64,000 nt of DNA from Loktanella sp. M215. GTDB taxonomy: Bacteria > Pseudomonadota > Alphaproteobacteria > Rhodobacterales > Rhodobacteraceae. Shown here one piece after another: positions 37,092-45,810 of this stretch. Under the pieces are notes generated by a model. That model searched no databases and had not been told where the DNA came from. It was given only the letters and a program-made list of their open reading frames with translations. The stretch's first letter is position 1. Every line of letters begins with the position of its first letter. The translations under genes were made by a program, and so were the position numbers. The stretch lies in the NCBI RefSeq assembly GCF_021735925.1, contig NZ_WMEA01000004.1, forward strand, positions 310,001 through 374,000. The letters run 5' to 3'.

Positions 37092-38060
37092 ATGACAATC
37101 CAAACTGCGGTGGCTGCCGTCCTTCTGGCCCTGACCGCCACCTTTGCCAGCGCGCAGGACGCCACGATCCGTGTCGCGGTGCAGGAATCGGGAACAGTCA
37201 ACTGGGAACTGGACACGATCAAGCATTACGGGTTCGACACCGAAAACGGCTTTACCCTCGATGTGCAGGGGATGGCGGGGGGCGACGCGGCACAGATCGC
37301 ATTTCAGGGCGGGGCGGTCGACATGATTGTCAGCGACTGGATCTGGGTCGCGCGACAAAGGGCGGCGGGCGCAGATTTCGTGTTCATTCCCTACAGCCGT
37401 GCTGTGGGAGGCATGCTGGTGCCTGCCAATAGCACCGCACAGACGCTAGCAGATATGAAGGGCCGCAAAATCGGTATTGCGGGCGGGCAACTTGACAAAA
37501 GCTGGATCATCCTGCGCGCCTATGCCCAGCAGGAATACGGCTTTGACCTTGCCACTGAGACGGAACAGGTCTTTGGCGCTGCGCCGCTGATCATGAATGC
37601 GGCCACGACAGGTGAAGTCGATGGCGCGATCAACTTCTGGCACTTCTTGGCCAGGATGAAGACCGCGGGAATGCGGGAACTGATCTCTGTCGATACGGCC
37701 GCCGCCGCGTTGGGCCTTGATCCTGCGACGCCGCTGCTGGGCTACGTCGTGCGCGGCGACATGCTGCGCAATCAGCCCGAACTTGTCGCAGGCATGGCCA
37801 AGGCCAGTGCCGCGGCAAAGGCGAAACTCGCGTCGGACACCGCGGCTTGGGCGCGCCTGCGTGACCGGATGCGCGTCGATGATGATGCGCAATTCGTGGC
37901 CTTGCAGAACGGGTTCAACGCGGGCACCCCCGCACCGGGTGCCGTCAATCTGGACGCCGCCGACAAGATGCTAAAGGTCATGGCGGATCTGGGCGGCACG
38001 GACCTGGTCGGCGACGTGACCGCGCTGCCGGACGGCCTGTTCTATACCCCGGCCGAATGA
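37092..38060 (+). CDS. NitT/TauT-type ABC substrate-binding protein
   Basis: Periplasmic binding protein of 322 residues. The start at 37092 has GGGGAGA upstream and gives a Sec signal (MTIQTAVAAVLLALTATFASAQ). The domain is SsuA/TauA/NMT1-like: IRVAVQESGTVNWELDTIKH, FQGGAVDMIVSDWIWVARQR and GRKIGIAGGQLDKSW. It is divergent from exaF and coupled to its ATPase (ATGA). The matching permease is probably at 52121-52960. Substrate is unknown; position in PQQ alcohol loci suggests a cofactor, metal complex or carbon substrate, all inference. Confidence 0.82.
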   Translation: MTIQTAVAAVLLALTATFASAQDATIRVAVQESGTVNWELDTIKHYGFDTENGFTLDVQGMAGGDAAQIAFQGGAVDMIVSDWIWVARQRAAGADFVFIPYSRAVGGMLVPANSTAQTLADMKGRKIGIAGGQLDKSWIILRAYAQQEYGFDLATETEQVFGAAPLIMNAATTGEVDGAINFWHFLARMKTAGMRELISVDTAAAALGLDPATPLLGYVVRGDMLRNQPELVAGMAKASAAAKAKLASDTAAWARLRDRMRVDDDAQFVALQNGFNAGTPAPGAVNLDAADKMLKVMADLGGTDLVGDVTALPDGLFYTPAE

Positions 38061-38668
38061 CCGTCGTCAGCCTTGATCTGCCAGGATTTTCGTTTGGTGG
38101 GACCCCGGTGCTGGGTCCGCTGGCGCTGACCGTGGATCGTGGCGAGACACTAGCCCTGACCGGCCCGTCCGGGATCGGTAAATCCACCTTGCTGCGGATC
38201 ATCGCGGGCGTCCATGCCGCAAGCGGCACACGCCGGATCACCGGGCGCGTGGCGTTCGTGTTTCAGGAACCGACGCTGCTGCGCTGGCGCACTGCGCGGC
38301 GCAATATCGAGATTGCGGCGAAGATCGGTGCGCCCATGGCGTTGGCCGCCTTGCGAGAAGTGGGCCTTTCGGATTTCGCGGATCGCTTTACGGATCAGTT
38401 GTCGCTGGGTCAGCAGCGCAGGCTGTCGCTGGCCCGCGCCTTTGCCTGCGATCCGGACCTGATGTTGCTAGACGAACCTTTCGTGTCGCTGGACGCCGCC
38501 GCCGCGGATGACATGATGACCCTGTTCGCTGCCCTACGCGCACGGCACAATATGGCGTCCATACTGGTTACCCACGCGACTGATGAAGCTCAACGCCTTG
38601 CCACGCGCATCCTGACCCTGTCGGGCCACCCCGCGACGATAACAGCAGACACCTTTGCACCGGCCTAA
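38057..38668 (+). CDS. ABC transporter ATP-binding protein (importer, NitT/TauT-like)
   Basis: A compact 203-residue ATPase with Walker A GPSGIGKSTLLR (near 36-47), Q-loop FVFQEPTLLRWRTARRN, signature LSLGQQRRLSLARA, Walker B LMLLDEPFVSLD and H-loop LVTHATDEA. The signature is LSLGQ instead of LSGGQ. It is shorter than the usual 250 residues, losing part of the helical region and C-tail. It overlaps the binding-protein gene by 4 bases. No permease follows here; the likely partner is at 52121-52960. Confidence 0.85.
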   Translation: MTVVSLDLPGFSFGGTPVLGPLALTVDRGETLALTGPSGIGKSTLLRIIAGVHAASGTRRITGRVAFVFQEPTLLRWRTARRNIEIAAKIGAPMALAALREVGLSDFADRFTDQLSLGQQRRLSLARAFACDPDLMLLDEPFVSLDAAAADDMMTLFAALRARHNMASILVTHATDEAQRLATRILTLSGHPATITADTFAPA

Positions 38669-38686
38669 GGTGCGACTTTCACAGCC

Positions 38687-39211
38687 TCAATTCACAGGTG
38701 CATACCGCCAGTTGTCCGCGTCCGGAGTGACCTCGTCGGGATCGTAGCCCGCCGCCTGTAACCTTTGCGCAATCGGCAATCCTGTCGCGGCCGCCCGGTC
38801 GATCAGGGCCCGCCCGGCCGCCGCGTCCTGCGCCACGCCATAGCCGCGCAGTAGCGACAGGCCGTAATTGAATTGACCGACGGAATCGCCCGCCTCGGCC
38901 GCCTTGCGATCCCACGCCGCCGCTGCATCAGGGTCGTATTCCCCACCAAAGCCGTTGTTGTCCAGATACCCCATCCATGTCATCGCTCCGGAATAGCCGT
39001 CGCCTGCGCAGGTCTCGAACGTCTGCCGTGCCGCACCGTGCCGCCCAGATTTCGTCATCAGATATCCCGCCGCGCAATTCGTCATGCTGGTGCGGCCCTG
39101 TGCTATATCCTCCAGCACCTTGTTCATCGTCAACTCTTCGGGGTTTGTAGTGCCATATTCGTCCGCCACCGCTAGACCCGGCAGCATCATCAAGGCCAGA
39201 ACATATCGCAT
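38687..39211 (-). CDS. SEL1/TPR-like repeat exported protein
   Basis: A 174-residue protein with a signal peptide (MRYVLALMMLPGLAVADE) and two SEL1-type helical repeats: GAMTWMGYLDNNGFGGEYDP and AWDRKAAEAGDSVGQFNYGLS, then LRGYGVAQDAAAGRALIDRA. Such repeats serve as protein-binding scaffolds. It lies four bases downstream of the ABC-2 permease gene in the same direction and so belongs to the long minus-strand operon 42826-38687. It is a periplasmic accessory of unknown role in the PQQ system. Confidence 0.75.
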   Translation of the reverse strand: MRYVLALMMLPGLAVADEYGTTNPEELTMNKVLEDIAQGRTSMTNCAAGYLMTKSGRHGAARQTFETCAGDGYSGAMTWMGYLDNNGFGGEYDPDAAAAWDRKAAEAGDSVGQFNYGLSLLRGYGVAQDAAAGRALIDRAAATGLPIAQRLQAAGYDPDEVTPDADNWRYAPVN

Positions 39212-39214
39212 CGA

Positions 39215-40003
39215 CTATCCCTTTCGCGTGATCATGCCGCGAGCCGGGTCATAGCCACGGATCGCGGCACCCATGAAGACGGCCAGTGCCAGCAGGGTCC
39301 ACCCCAGCGACGGCCCGTCAAGCTGCCCGTAAAGTGCAAAACGGACGAGTTCGACGCCATGGGTAAATGGGTTCACTGCACATAATCGGTACAACAATTG
39401 AGACGATTCCGCCATCTTCCACAGCGGGTAGAGGGCGGATGAGAGAAAGAACATCGGGAAGATGACGAAGTTCATGACTCCCGCGAAGTTTTCCAATTGT
39501 TTGATGAGGCTGGACAGCGCTAGCCCCAGCGCGCCCAGCATCAGGCCTGTGACAGCCAGCGCGGGCAGCGCTGCGACATATCCCAAAGGCTTGACCGTAA
39601 TCCCGAAGGCGGCCGCAATCGCCAGAAACGCATAGACCTGCAGGATCGAGATCGCGGTCCCCGCGACCAGCTTGGCCCCCAGCAGGAACCAGCGGGGCAG
39701 CGGGGCGGTCAGCAGTAACCGCATCGACCCCATTTCGCGGTCGTACACCAGTGACAGTGACGACTGCATCCCGTTGAACAGCAAAATCATCCCGCAAAGA
39801 CCTGGGACGATATAGGTCTCGTAGCTGATATAATTCGTATAGGGCGGGATAATCGCAAGGCCAAGGGCAGCACGAAATCCAGCCGCAAAGACCAGCAGCC
39901 AAATCAGCGGCCGTACCAGCGCCGCAACAAATCGCCCGCGCTGCTGAACAAAGCGCAGCGCCTCGCGCCCGACAATGGCCCGCAGGGCGATCCACCAGAT
40001 CAC
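39215..40003 (-). CDS. ABC-2 type transporter permease of PQQ-alcohol system
   Basis: A 262-residue membrane protein with six membrane segments (for example VRPLIWLLVFAAGFRAALGL, YVAALPALAVTGLMLGAL and FVIFPMFFLSSALYPL) and the ABC-2 box around NPFTHGVELVRFALYGQLDG. The start is the GTG at 40003, which overlaps the ATPase stop (GTGA). The frame is open farther upstream, but that part runs antisense-like through the ATPase gene. ABC-2 permeases export substrates; PQQ-alcohol loci often carry this pair, cargo unknown. Confidence 0.83.
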   Translation of the reverse strand: MIWWIALRAIVGREALRFVQQRGRFVAALVRPLIWLLVFAAGFRAALGLAIIPPYTNYISYETYIVPGLCGMILLFNGMQSSLSLVYDREMGSMRLLLTAPLPRWFLLGAKLVAGTAISILQVYAFLAIAAAFGITVKPLGYVAALPALAVTGLMLGALGLALSSLIKQLENFAGVMNFVIFPMFFLSSALYPLWKMAESSQLLYRLCAVNPFTHGVELVRFALYGQLDGPSLGWTLLALAVFMGAAIRGYDPARGMITRKG

Positions 40004-40719
40004 ACAGGCACCTGCGTCAGCCGCAGGAAAATATCCTGAAGGTTGCCACCTTCGGTCAAGACAGCACAAGAGGCGTCGGCGAGAACCAAGCCTTTGTGTA
40101 AAATGACGACCTGATCTGCCGGACGCACCTCGTCCGTCAGGTGGGTCGCCCAAAACACAGTTAGTCCGCGCTGCGTGCAAAGGTCATGGACATGATCCAC
40201 GATCCCTGCGCGCGAAGCGGCGTCAAGACCGACTGTGGGTTCGTCCAGTAGCAGCACTGCGGGCTCATGCATAAGCGCGCGCGCTATTTCGCAGCGCCGG
40301 CGGTGGCCGCCATTCAGGTCCCGCGCGCGCTCATGCGCACGTTCCTTCATGCGCATCACATCAAGCACCTCGTCAACGCGGGAGGTCGCTTTGGGCCCCG
40401 CCAGCCCATGCAGCGCCGCAAAATAAAGCAGATTACGTCGCACGCTCAGATCCAGATCAAGCGTACTTTGCTGAAACACCACCCCGATTTGCGCCATGGC
40501 GCGGCGCACATCAGTAGCCAAATCATGCCCTGCGACCTTGATTGTCCCATCGGGCGTGGTGAACAGTCGCGTCAGTAATCCAAACAATGTGGATTTGCCC
40601 GCCCCATTCGGCCCCAGAAGAGCGCAGAAAGTGCCCGGCGTGACCGCGAACGTGACATCATCCAGCGCGCGTTTTGCACCATAAGAAAATCCGACATGGT
40701 TGACCTGAAGTCCGCTCAA
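40000..40719 (-). CDS. ABC-2 type transporter ATP-binding protein of PQQ-alcohol system
   Basis: ATPase partner of the permease that follows. The start is set at TTG 40719, which overlaps the stop of the propeller gene (TTGA) and gives LSGLQVNHVGFSYGAKRALD; a GTG at 40746 is possible. Walker A is LLGPNGAGKST, Q-loop VVFQQSTLDLDL, the signature is the unusual LNGGHRRRCEIARAL, Walker B is AVLLLDEPTVGLD and the H-loop FWATHLTDE. About 239 residues. It is the third gene of the minus-strand operon. Confidence 0.85.
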   Translation of the reverse strand: MSGLQVNHVGFSYGAKRALDDVTFAVTPGTFCALLGPNGAGKSTLFGLLTRLFTTPDGTIKVAGHDLATDVRRAMAQIGVVFQQSTLDLDLSVRRNLLYFAALHGLAGPKATSRVDEVLDVMRMKERAHERARDLNGGHRRRCEIARALMHEPAVLLLDEPTVGLDAASRAGIVDHVHDLCTQRGLTVFWATHLTDEVRPADQVVILHKGLVLADASCAVLTEGGNLQDIFLRLTQVPV

Positions 40720-41678
40720 TCCATCACCCGCAAGGCCGCACCCCACGGGAAACGTCCAACCGCAATCGTCGTCTCAGCTGTTTCGTTCCCTACGTCGATG
40801 ACAGTCACGTCACTGCTGACGCCGTTGGTAGTGAACAGCTTCGTCTCGTCCGCGTTGAAGGCCATGTGCCAGACGCGCCGACCGGTAAGGATGTAGCGTT
40901 CGACGGCGTAGGTTTCAGCATTGATGACTGCGACGTGGTTGGCAGGACCAAGCGCTACGAAGGCGGTTTTTTCATCTTGCGTCAATACAAAGCCGACGGG
41001 CTGGATCAATTCCGGCAGCACACCTGGGATTTCAAAGCGTATCTTGGCCAACTCCGTCTGGTCGGAGCTGGCAAAGACCGTGACGGTACCGCCGATCTCG
41101 GCACTGACCCAAAGCTCAGTGCCATTCTTAACGAAGCTCGCGTCGCGCGGTCGGCTGTCGACAAGGGTATTGGCGTAAATCGTCTTGGTTTCCGTATCTA
41201 TCCAGTGAGCCATGTTCGTCGTCTCTGACGTGGTGATAACGCTCTTACCGTCCGGTGACACAGCCATGCCTTCAGGTTCTATCCCGACGCTGATCTGTGC
41301 CACGACAGTGCGGGTTTCCACATCCACCACGGTTGTGATCGCGTCGTCTTCGTTGGCGATGTACAGGTGTTTACCGTCCGGGTGCAGTACGAACTGCTCC
41401 GGGTCCTCGCCCGAAGGCAGATCGTGCAGGATTTCTCCGCTAACCGGGTCGATGACCTGAACCGTGTTGCTGGCAGATGCGCAGACGTAGACAACCGAGA
41501 AATCATGCGCAAAAGTTATGCCGCGCGGACGTTCGCCGACTGGAATCGTACGCGTAACCAGCAGCGTACTGGCGTCGATCACGCTGATTGTGTCGTCACG
41601 TTCGTTGGTCACCCAGATCTCGTCGGCAACGGCTGGGCTTGCGATCAGGGCCAATAGGGCAAGGATTTTCAATTTCAC
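40716..41678 (-). CDS. YVTN-type beta-propeller protein of PQQ catabolism
   Basis: A 320-residue periplasmic seven-bladed propeller with a signal peptide (MKLKILALLALIASPAVADE). Repeats follow the YVTN pattern: VTNERDDTISVIDASTLLVT, VCASASNTVQVIDPVSGE, IANEDDAITTVVDVETRTVV, TTSETTNMAHWIDTETKT, TTNGVSSDVTVIDVGNE. Such proteins are regular members of PQQ alcohol loci, but their function is not established. It overlaps the upstream binding-protein gene by 4 bases (ATGA) and the ATPase downstream. Confidence 0.85.
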   Translation of the reverse strand: MKLKILALLALIASPAVADEIWVTNERDDTISVIDASTLLVTRTIPVGERPRGITFAHDFSVVYVCASASNTVQVIDPVSGEILHDLPSGEDPEQFVLHPDGKHLYIANEDDAITTVVDVETRTVVAQISVGIEPEGMAVSPDGKSVITTSETTNMAHWIDTETKTIYANTLVDSRPRDASFVKNGTELWVSAEIGGTVTVFASSDQTELAKIRFEIPGVLPELIQPVGFVLTQDEKTAFVALGPANHVAVINAETYAVERYILTGRRVWHMAFNADETKLFTTNGVSSDVTVIDVGNETAETTIAVGRFPWGAALRVMD

Positions 41679-42826
41679 TCTCCGAAAGCTGTGCAGGTGG
41701 ATTCGGGCCGGTCACCGCCCAGCGTGTCAAGTTCCGTCACCGGATGCAAAAAACCCTCCAGCGGAGCTACAGCGACGATGGCCCGGGCATCCACCAGCGG
41801 AATTGGCTGGCGCAGTTGCCCGTTCCAAGCGCGGAACGACAGGGGCCGCCCCTTGAATCCCGCTAGCGTAAAGTCAGAGGACAGCATGTAGGTACGCAGT
41901 GACGCCACGTCGGCGGTGCCTGTGCGTGTCACCGCTTCCCCGATGGCGCGGATCGCGGCCCAGGCGCTGTAATCCGTGGCGCGCATGCCACGGCCGGCCA
42001 AGTCGCGAAACCGGGACTGCAACTGCTCCGCCCCCCATTGCTCGACGACGGCCGACCATGCGACAGGCGTCAGTCCCTCTGAACCGCCGACGGGACGCGG
42101 GTTCCAGGTGTTGTAATTGAGATAGCGTCCAAAATCATGGATTTCATCCGCGACCAGCAACATATCGAAGTCGCCCAGTTTTTGCGTGAAAGTTGGCACT
42201 TCGTCGCCCGTCGTGCGCCGGATGTCACCGGTAAAGCCCCAAGGCGCATCGCCACGAAGGCGCAGCCCGAATTTTTCCGCGCTATGTCGCAGCGCATCGG
42301 CAAAAGCCACGTCCACAGGGGTCGGACCTGTCACGAGCGCCACATCGGTCCACCGCTTGGTTACCAGAAACTGTGCCAGCGCGTCTGCGCGCATGGCAAA
42401 ACTCGGGACACTGTGAAACAGATTTGGGCGGCAATCGTCGCCGCGCAACCTGTCATCCGCGGCGGCCACGTTGAAGACCAATGCCTCCGGATGGGCGTCG
42501 GCCACAGCCAGCACAACCGGGGCCGGTGCCTGCACCACAATCAGGCCGGTGACATCAGCACTGGCCGCCAACAGTGCCTCTACGGTCGTCTCTGTGATCT
42601 CGGGCAGAGAGTATGAATGATTCAGGAATTGTCCCGTCGTGGCATTATCCGCCAGCCCCAGCCGGGCGCCTGCGATGCCAAAGTCGGCTGGGTCGGGGTC
42701 AATATCGGACAACGTGGGCGGTTTTCGGTCATCCAACCGCAAATAGGTTATACCGACGTCGACTTGTGCGGCAGCCGTTCCAGTCCAACCTGCGATCACT
42801 CCCGCAAGACACCATTTCCACATCAC
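41675..42826 (-). CDS. PQQ-alcohol system ABC substrate-binding-like protein
   Basis: A 383-residue periplasmic protein with signal MMWKWCLAGVIAGWTGTAAAQ. It has a Leu/Ile/Val-binding-type fold: VDVGITYLRLDDRK, GARLGLADNATTGQFLNHSY, LIVVQAPAPVVLAVADAH and YSAWAAIRAIGEAVTRTG. It matches the group found beside the ABC-2 pair in PQQ-dependent alcohol dehydrogenase clusters. It is the first gene of the minus-strand operon (42826 to 38687) and is divergent from the cytochrome c gene with about 150 bases between starts. Confidence 0.82.
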   Translation of the reverse strand: MMWKWCLAGVIAGWTGTAAAQVDVGITYLRLDDRKPPTLSDIDPDPADFGIAGARLGLADNATTGQFLNHSYSLPEITETTVEALLAASADVTGLIVVQAPAPVVLAVADAHPEALVFNVAAADDRLRGDDCRPNLFHSVPSFAMRADALAQFLVTKRWTDVALVTGPTPVDVAFADALRHSAEKFGLRLRGDAPWGFTGDIRRTTGDEVPTFTQKLGDFDMLLVADEIHDFGRYLNYNTWNPRPVGGSEGLTPVAWSAVVEQWGAEQLQSRFRDLAGRGMRATDYSAWAAIRAIGEAVTRTGTADVASLRTYMLSSDFTLAGFKGRPLSFRAWNGQLRQPIPLVDARAIVAVAPLEGFLHPVTELDTLGGDRPESTCTAFGE

Positions 42827-42979
42827 GGACTCCTCTTGGCTGCGACGTTAACACCCGCTCCTGCGCATGTGGCATACGACCAAGGTCGCCCTCCCTGAGG
42901 GCATGGCACAAAGGTCCAATACCGAACAGGACGCGATGCGGTTTATGACTTGTGCCGACGCATCTGGGAGGAGACAAAA

Positions 42980-43675
42980 ATGACATCCGCATTCCCGCGA
43001 GGGGCGGCATTTGCCGCTGCAATCGCCCTGTTTACTGGCACCGCTTTTGCCGCTGGCCTGCCACTCGGGATTACAGAGGTCGACAACGCCGGCCTGCCCG
43101 ATGTGGGCGACGAATGGCTGACCGAAAACCCGTACCGCGATGCGGGCCACGATGTATGGGTGCGTGCGATTGAGGTTGGCGAGAGCGCCTTTACACAAAA
43201 CTGCGCACGCTGCCACGGACTCGGCGCGATTTCCGGTGGTCTGGCTCCCGATCTACGCATGCTTCAGGCGGCCGATTACGACGATGAATGGTTTACTGAA
43301 CGTTTCCAGCAAGGCATGACGCAAGGCGGAATTACCAAGATGCCGGCCTTTGCCGATGTTCTGAGCCAGAAGACCGCTTGGGCGATCCGCACCTATATTG
43401 AAACGCGGCCCGACGATCAGGCCGTGCTGACCGAAAGCGCCGCCCTTAAGGATCTGCGCGACGAGCTGGATCAATGGGCTAAGGGTGAAGGCACCCCGGA
43501 CGACGAAGCTATGAAAACGAAGCTGGACGACATCGCAACCCGCATCCCAACCCTGTCGGGCGCGCCGGTAGCTGACAGCGTGGCCTTCCACGCAGCGTCA
43601 CAGCTGGACGGCACACCAGCGTCCTACGGCAAGGCAGCAGAGACGCTGACCGTCGGTCTTTCGGTCCATAACTGA
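42980..43675 (+). CDS. Cytochrome c (XoxG/PedF-like) electron acceptor
   Basis: Probable direct electron acceptor of the PQQ dehydrogenase. The 231-residue protein has a signal peptide (AAFAAAIALFTGTAFAAG), one heme site Cys75-x-x-Cys78-His79 (NCARCHGLGAISGG) and a likely axial Met in GGITKMPAFAD. The start at 42980 follows GGAGGAG. A C-terminal extension of about 90 residues beyond the heme domain (EGTPDDEAMKTKLDDIATRI and onward) is acidic and helical. The gene overlaps the next by one base (TGATG). Confidence 0.85.
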   Translation: MTSAFPRGAAFAAAIALFTGTAFAAGLPLGITEVDNAGLPDVGDEWLTENPYRDAGHDVWVRAIEVGESAFTQNCARCHGLGAISGGLAPDLRMLQAADYDDEWFTERFQQGMTQGGITKMPAFADVLSQKTAWAIRTYIETRPDDQAVLTESAALKDLRDELDQWAKGEGTPDDEAMKTKLDDIATRIPTLSGAPVADSVAFHAASQLDGTPASYGKAAETLTVGLSVHN

Positions 43676-44577
43676 TGCTTGCGCGGCCTTCCCTTGCCCT
43701 TGCAGGTTTGACCTGTCTGGCACTCGGCTGGACCGCGCCTGCCTTCGCCGCCTGCGAAGGCTACGTGCCTGAACCAAAACCTCAAAACGCCAGCCGTGAC
43801 ATCGTCGGCCAGGATCTGGACACCATTCAGGCGCAGGGGTTCATTACCTTTGCAGCCTATGAAAATTTTCCGCCATGGTCTTACGCCGAAAATAATCAGC
43901 CTACCGGTGTCGACATAGAGATTGGTCGCCTAATCGCTGAATCTTTGGGGGTCGAAGCCCGCTTCGACCTCGTGCCGGCCGGCGAAACGGTCGAGGCCGA
44001 CTTGCGAAATTGGATCTGGCAGGGCCCACCGACGGGCGGATCTGTGGACAACGTCATGCTGCACGTTCCCTATGACGTAAACTTTGCATGCCGCGTCGAT
44101 CAGGTCGTATTCAATGGCCAATATGCAAAAGAAACCATCGCAATTGCTTATAATAAAACGGATTATCCAGATTCCCCTCCAGTCCCTGCATATTTCCGTT
44201 ACGACACTGTCGGCGTGGAAAATGACACCATAGCGGACTTCTATCTTGCGGGTATCGGCAATGGAATGTTGATCCCTAAGATGAAGCATTACCCGACTGT
44301 TGCCGCTGCAATGCTCGCAATGGCCGCCGGCGACGTGATGGCAGTGATGGGCCCCCGGGCACAGCTTCAGGCGGGCCTGACCGCAGATGGCGACGTCCAC
44401 CAGCCGCCATTGCCGGGCCTTGCGGTAGGCACCTGGACTGTCGGACTGGCCGTTCACACACGCTATCGCTACCTCGGCTACGCCGTTGACGATGCAATCC
44501 GCGCTGCACTCGACGACGGGCGCATTGCTGAAATCTTTGCAAGTCATGGCCTCAGCTACGATGCGCCACAGCGCTAA
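43675..44577 (+). CDS. Quinoprotein dehydrogenase-associated substrate-binding-like protein (XoxJ-like)
   Basis: A 300-residue periplasmic protein of the solute-binding family 3 fold (FITFAAYENFPPWSYAENNQ, GVDIEIGRLIAESLGVEARF, DDGRIAEIFASHGLSY) with a signal peptide ending APAFAAC. Proteins of this type accompany XoxF/ExaF dehydrogenases as XoxJ and are proposed to help activate the dehydrogenase rather than to transport. It is coupled to the cytochrome gene and precedes the cox genes on the same strand. Confidence 0.83.
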   Translation: MLARPSLALAGLTCLALGWTAPAFAACEGYVPEPKPQNASRDIVGQDLDTIQAQGFITFAAYENFPPWSYAENNQPTGVDIEIGRLIAESLGVEARFDLVPAGETVEADLRNWIWQGPPTGGSVDNVMLHVPYDVNFACRVDQVVFNGQYAKETIAIAYNKTDYPDSPPVPAYFRYDTVGVENDTIADFYLAGIGNGMLIPKMKHYPTVAAAMLAMAAGDVMAVMGPRAQLQAGLTADGDVHQPPLPGLAVGTWTVGLAVHTRYRYLGYAVDDAIRAALDDGRIAEIFASHGLSYDAPQR

Positions 44578-44596
44578 AATAACAGGATTACCGGAC

Positions 44597-45145
44597 ATGG
44601 AACTCAAAGATACTCGCGACATTTCTGCGCCGCCGGAGGCGGTCTGGACAGCGCTGCTAGATGCTGACGTGCTACGTCGATGCGTACCCGGCTGCACCGA
44701 CATGGACGGCAATCCAGACGACGGCTTTACCGCCACGGTGGTGCAGAAGGTCGGTCCGGTGAAGGCGACCTTTAAAGGCGAGGTGACGTTGAACGACATG
44801 AAACCACCGCACAGCCTGACGATCACCGGTCAGGGCAAGGGAGGCCCTGCTGGTTTTGCCTCGGGCGGAGCGGACGTGGTGCTGACACCGGACGGGACCG
44901 GCACGAAGCTGAGCTATGACGTGAATGCCAAGGTCGGCGGCAAAATGGCGCAGCTTGGCAGCCGGATCATCGACGGCTTCGCGCGCAAGATGGCGGACCA
45001 GTTCTTTGACGACTTTAAAAAAGCCGTCGAGGGCGGCGACGCCGAAAATGCCAACCACGACGACACGTCGGTGGCGGAAAAGAATAAAGACACTATCGCG
45101 GAAAAGAAGGGCTGGGTCAAACGCCTGATCGGATCGAAGAACTAA
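44597..45145 (+). CDS. coxG: CoxG-like SRPBCC protein
   Basis: A 182-residue protein of the CO-dehydrogenase subunit G family: [60 protein letters not shown] and the late [20 protein letters not shown]. In Oligotropha, CoxG is thought to help anchor the Mo enzyme to the membrane. The C-terminal tail (after about 150) is charged and ends in Lys-rich [13 protein letters not shown], an amphipathic stretch that fits membrane contact. The start at 44597 follows AGGA. It lies 23 bases before coxS. Confidence 0.82.
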   Translation: MELKDTRDISAPPEAVWTALLDADVLRRCVPGCTDMDGNPDDGFTATVVQKVGPVKATFKGEVTLNDMKPPHSLTITGQGKGGPAGFASGGADVVLTPDGTGTKLSYDVNAKVGGKMAQLGSRIIDGFARKMADQFFDDFKKAVEGGDAENANHDDTSVAEKNKDTIAEKKGWVKRLIGSKN

Positions 45146-45168
45146 GGAAATTAATTGAAGGAAAAACC

Positions 45169-45651
45169 ATGAAGATTTCGATGGTTGTGAACGGTCGTTC
45201 GGTTGCTGGTGATGTTGAGGGCCGGACATTGCTGGTGGATTTTCTGCGTCAGGATCTGCATCTGACGGGGACGCATGTGGGGTGCGACACGTCGCAGTGC
45301 GGGGCGTGCACGGTGCATGTGGACGGGTTGCAGGTGAAGGCCTGCAGCATGTTCGCGGTGGAGGCGGACGGTGCGGAGGTGGCCACGATCGAGGGGGTGG
45401 CTGCGGCTGACGGGACGCTGTCTGCGATCCAGCAGGCGTTCCAGGATCACCACGGGCTGCAGTGCGGGTTCTGCACGCCGGGGATGGTGATGGCGGCGGC
45501 GAGTTTGCTGAAGGAGAACCCCAGGCCCAGCGAGGCGGAGGTGCGGCACCACCTGGAGGGCAACATCTGCCGCTGCACGGGCTACCATAACATCGTGAAG
45601 GCGATCATGGCGGCGTCGGGGCAGGAGATGCCGGCGCTGGCGGCGGAGTGA
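45169..45651 (+). CDS. coxS: Molybdenum hydroxylase small subunit, 2Fe-2S (CoxS)
   Basis: Electron-transfer subunit of the xanthine-oxidase-family enzyme. The 160 residues carry two clusters: the plant-ferredoxin type with Cys39, Cys44, Cys47 and Cys59 ([17 protein letters not shown]), and the second one in [10 protein letters not shown] plus [11 protein letters not shown]. It moves electrons between the Mo site of CoxL and the FAD of CoxM. From here to coxM the codons are strongly G-ended and richer in G+C than the flanking genes, which suggests separate ancestry. Confidence 0.9.
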   Translation: MKISMVVNGRSVAGDVEGRTLLVDFLRQDLHLTGTHVGCDTSQCGACTVHVDGLQVKACSMFAVEADGAEVATIEGVAAADGTLSAIQQAFQDHHGLQCGFCTPGMVMAAASLLKENPRPSEAEVRHHLEGNICRCTGYHNIVKAIMAASGQEMPALAAE

Positions 45652-45686
45652 GTTTGCGGGGGTGAGGGTGGCCGGGGGGCATCGTC

Positions 45687-45770
45687 CATTGTTCTTGAAC
45701 CAATGGCGAACAATGACGATCCCCGGCTTCGCCTCCCCCCGAAGTATTTCAAACCAGAAGAAGCAGGGGG
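45687..45770. repeat. Intergenic repeat between coxS and coxL
   Basis: An 8-base inverted repeat, CATTGTTC (45687-45694) / GAACAATG (45708-45715), is followed at 45736-45770 by a stretch reading CCCCCGAAGTATTT and then ACCAGAAGAAGCAGGGG. The second part recurs almost unchanged at 48208-48241 between coxL and coxM. An in-frame ATG at 45703 would translate through this copy into coxL. Confidence 0.7.
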
Positions 45771-45810
45771 AGGGGCGCATGCGTCCGACCTGCAGGGAGA
45801 GGACCAGATC

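Noticed and set aside
37092..44577. Search for pqqA or other PQQ biosynthesis genes in the alcohol locus
   Set aside because: No short peptide with the pqqA Glu-x3-Tyr pattern and no PqqB-E motifs were found in the gaps; the genes must be elsewhere.
45703..45810. Longer coxL N-terminus from ATG 45703
   Set aside because: It would translate the intergenic repeat; homologues start at MPKD-x-GIGAS, which has its own ribosome site.
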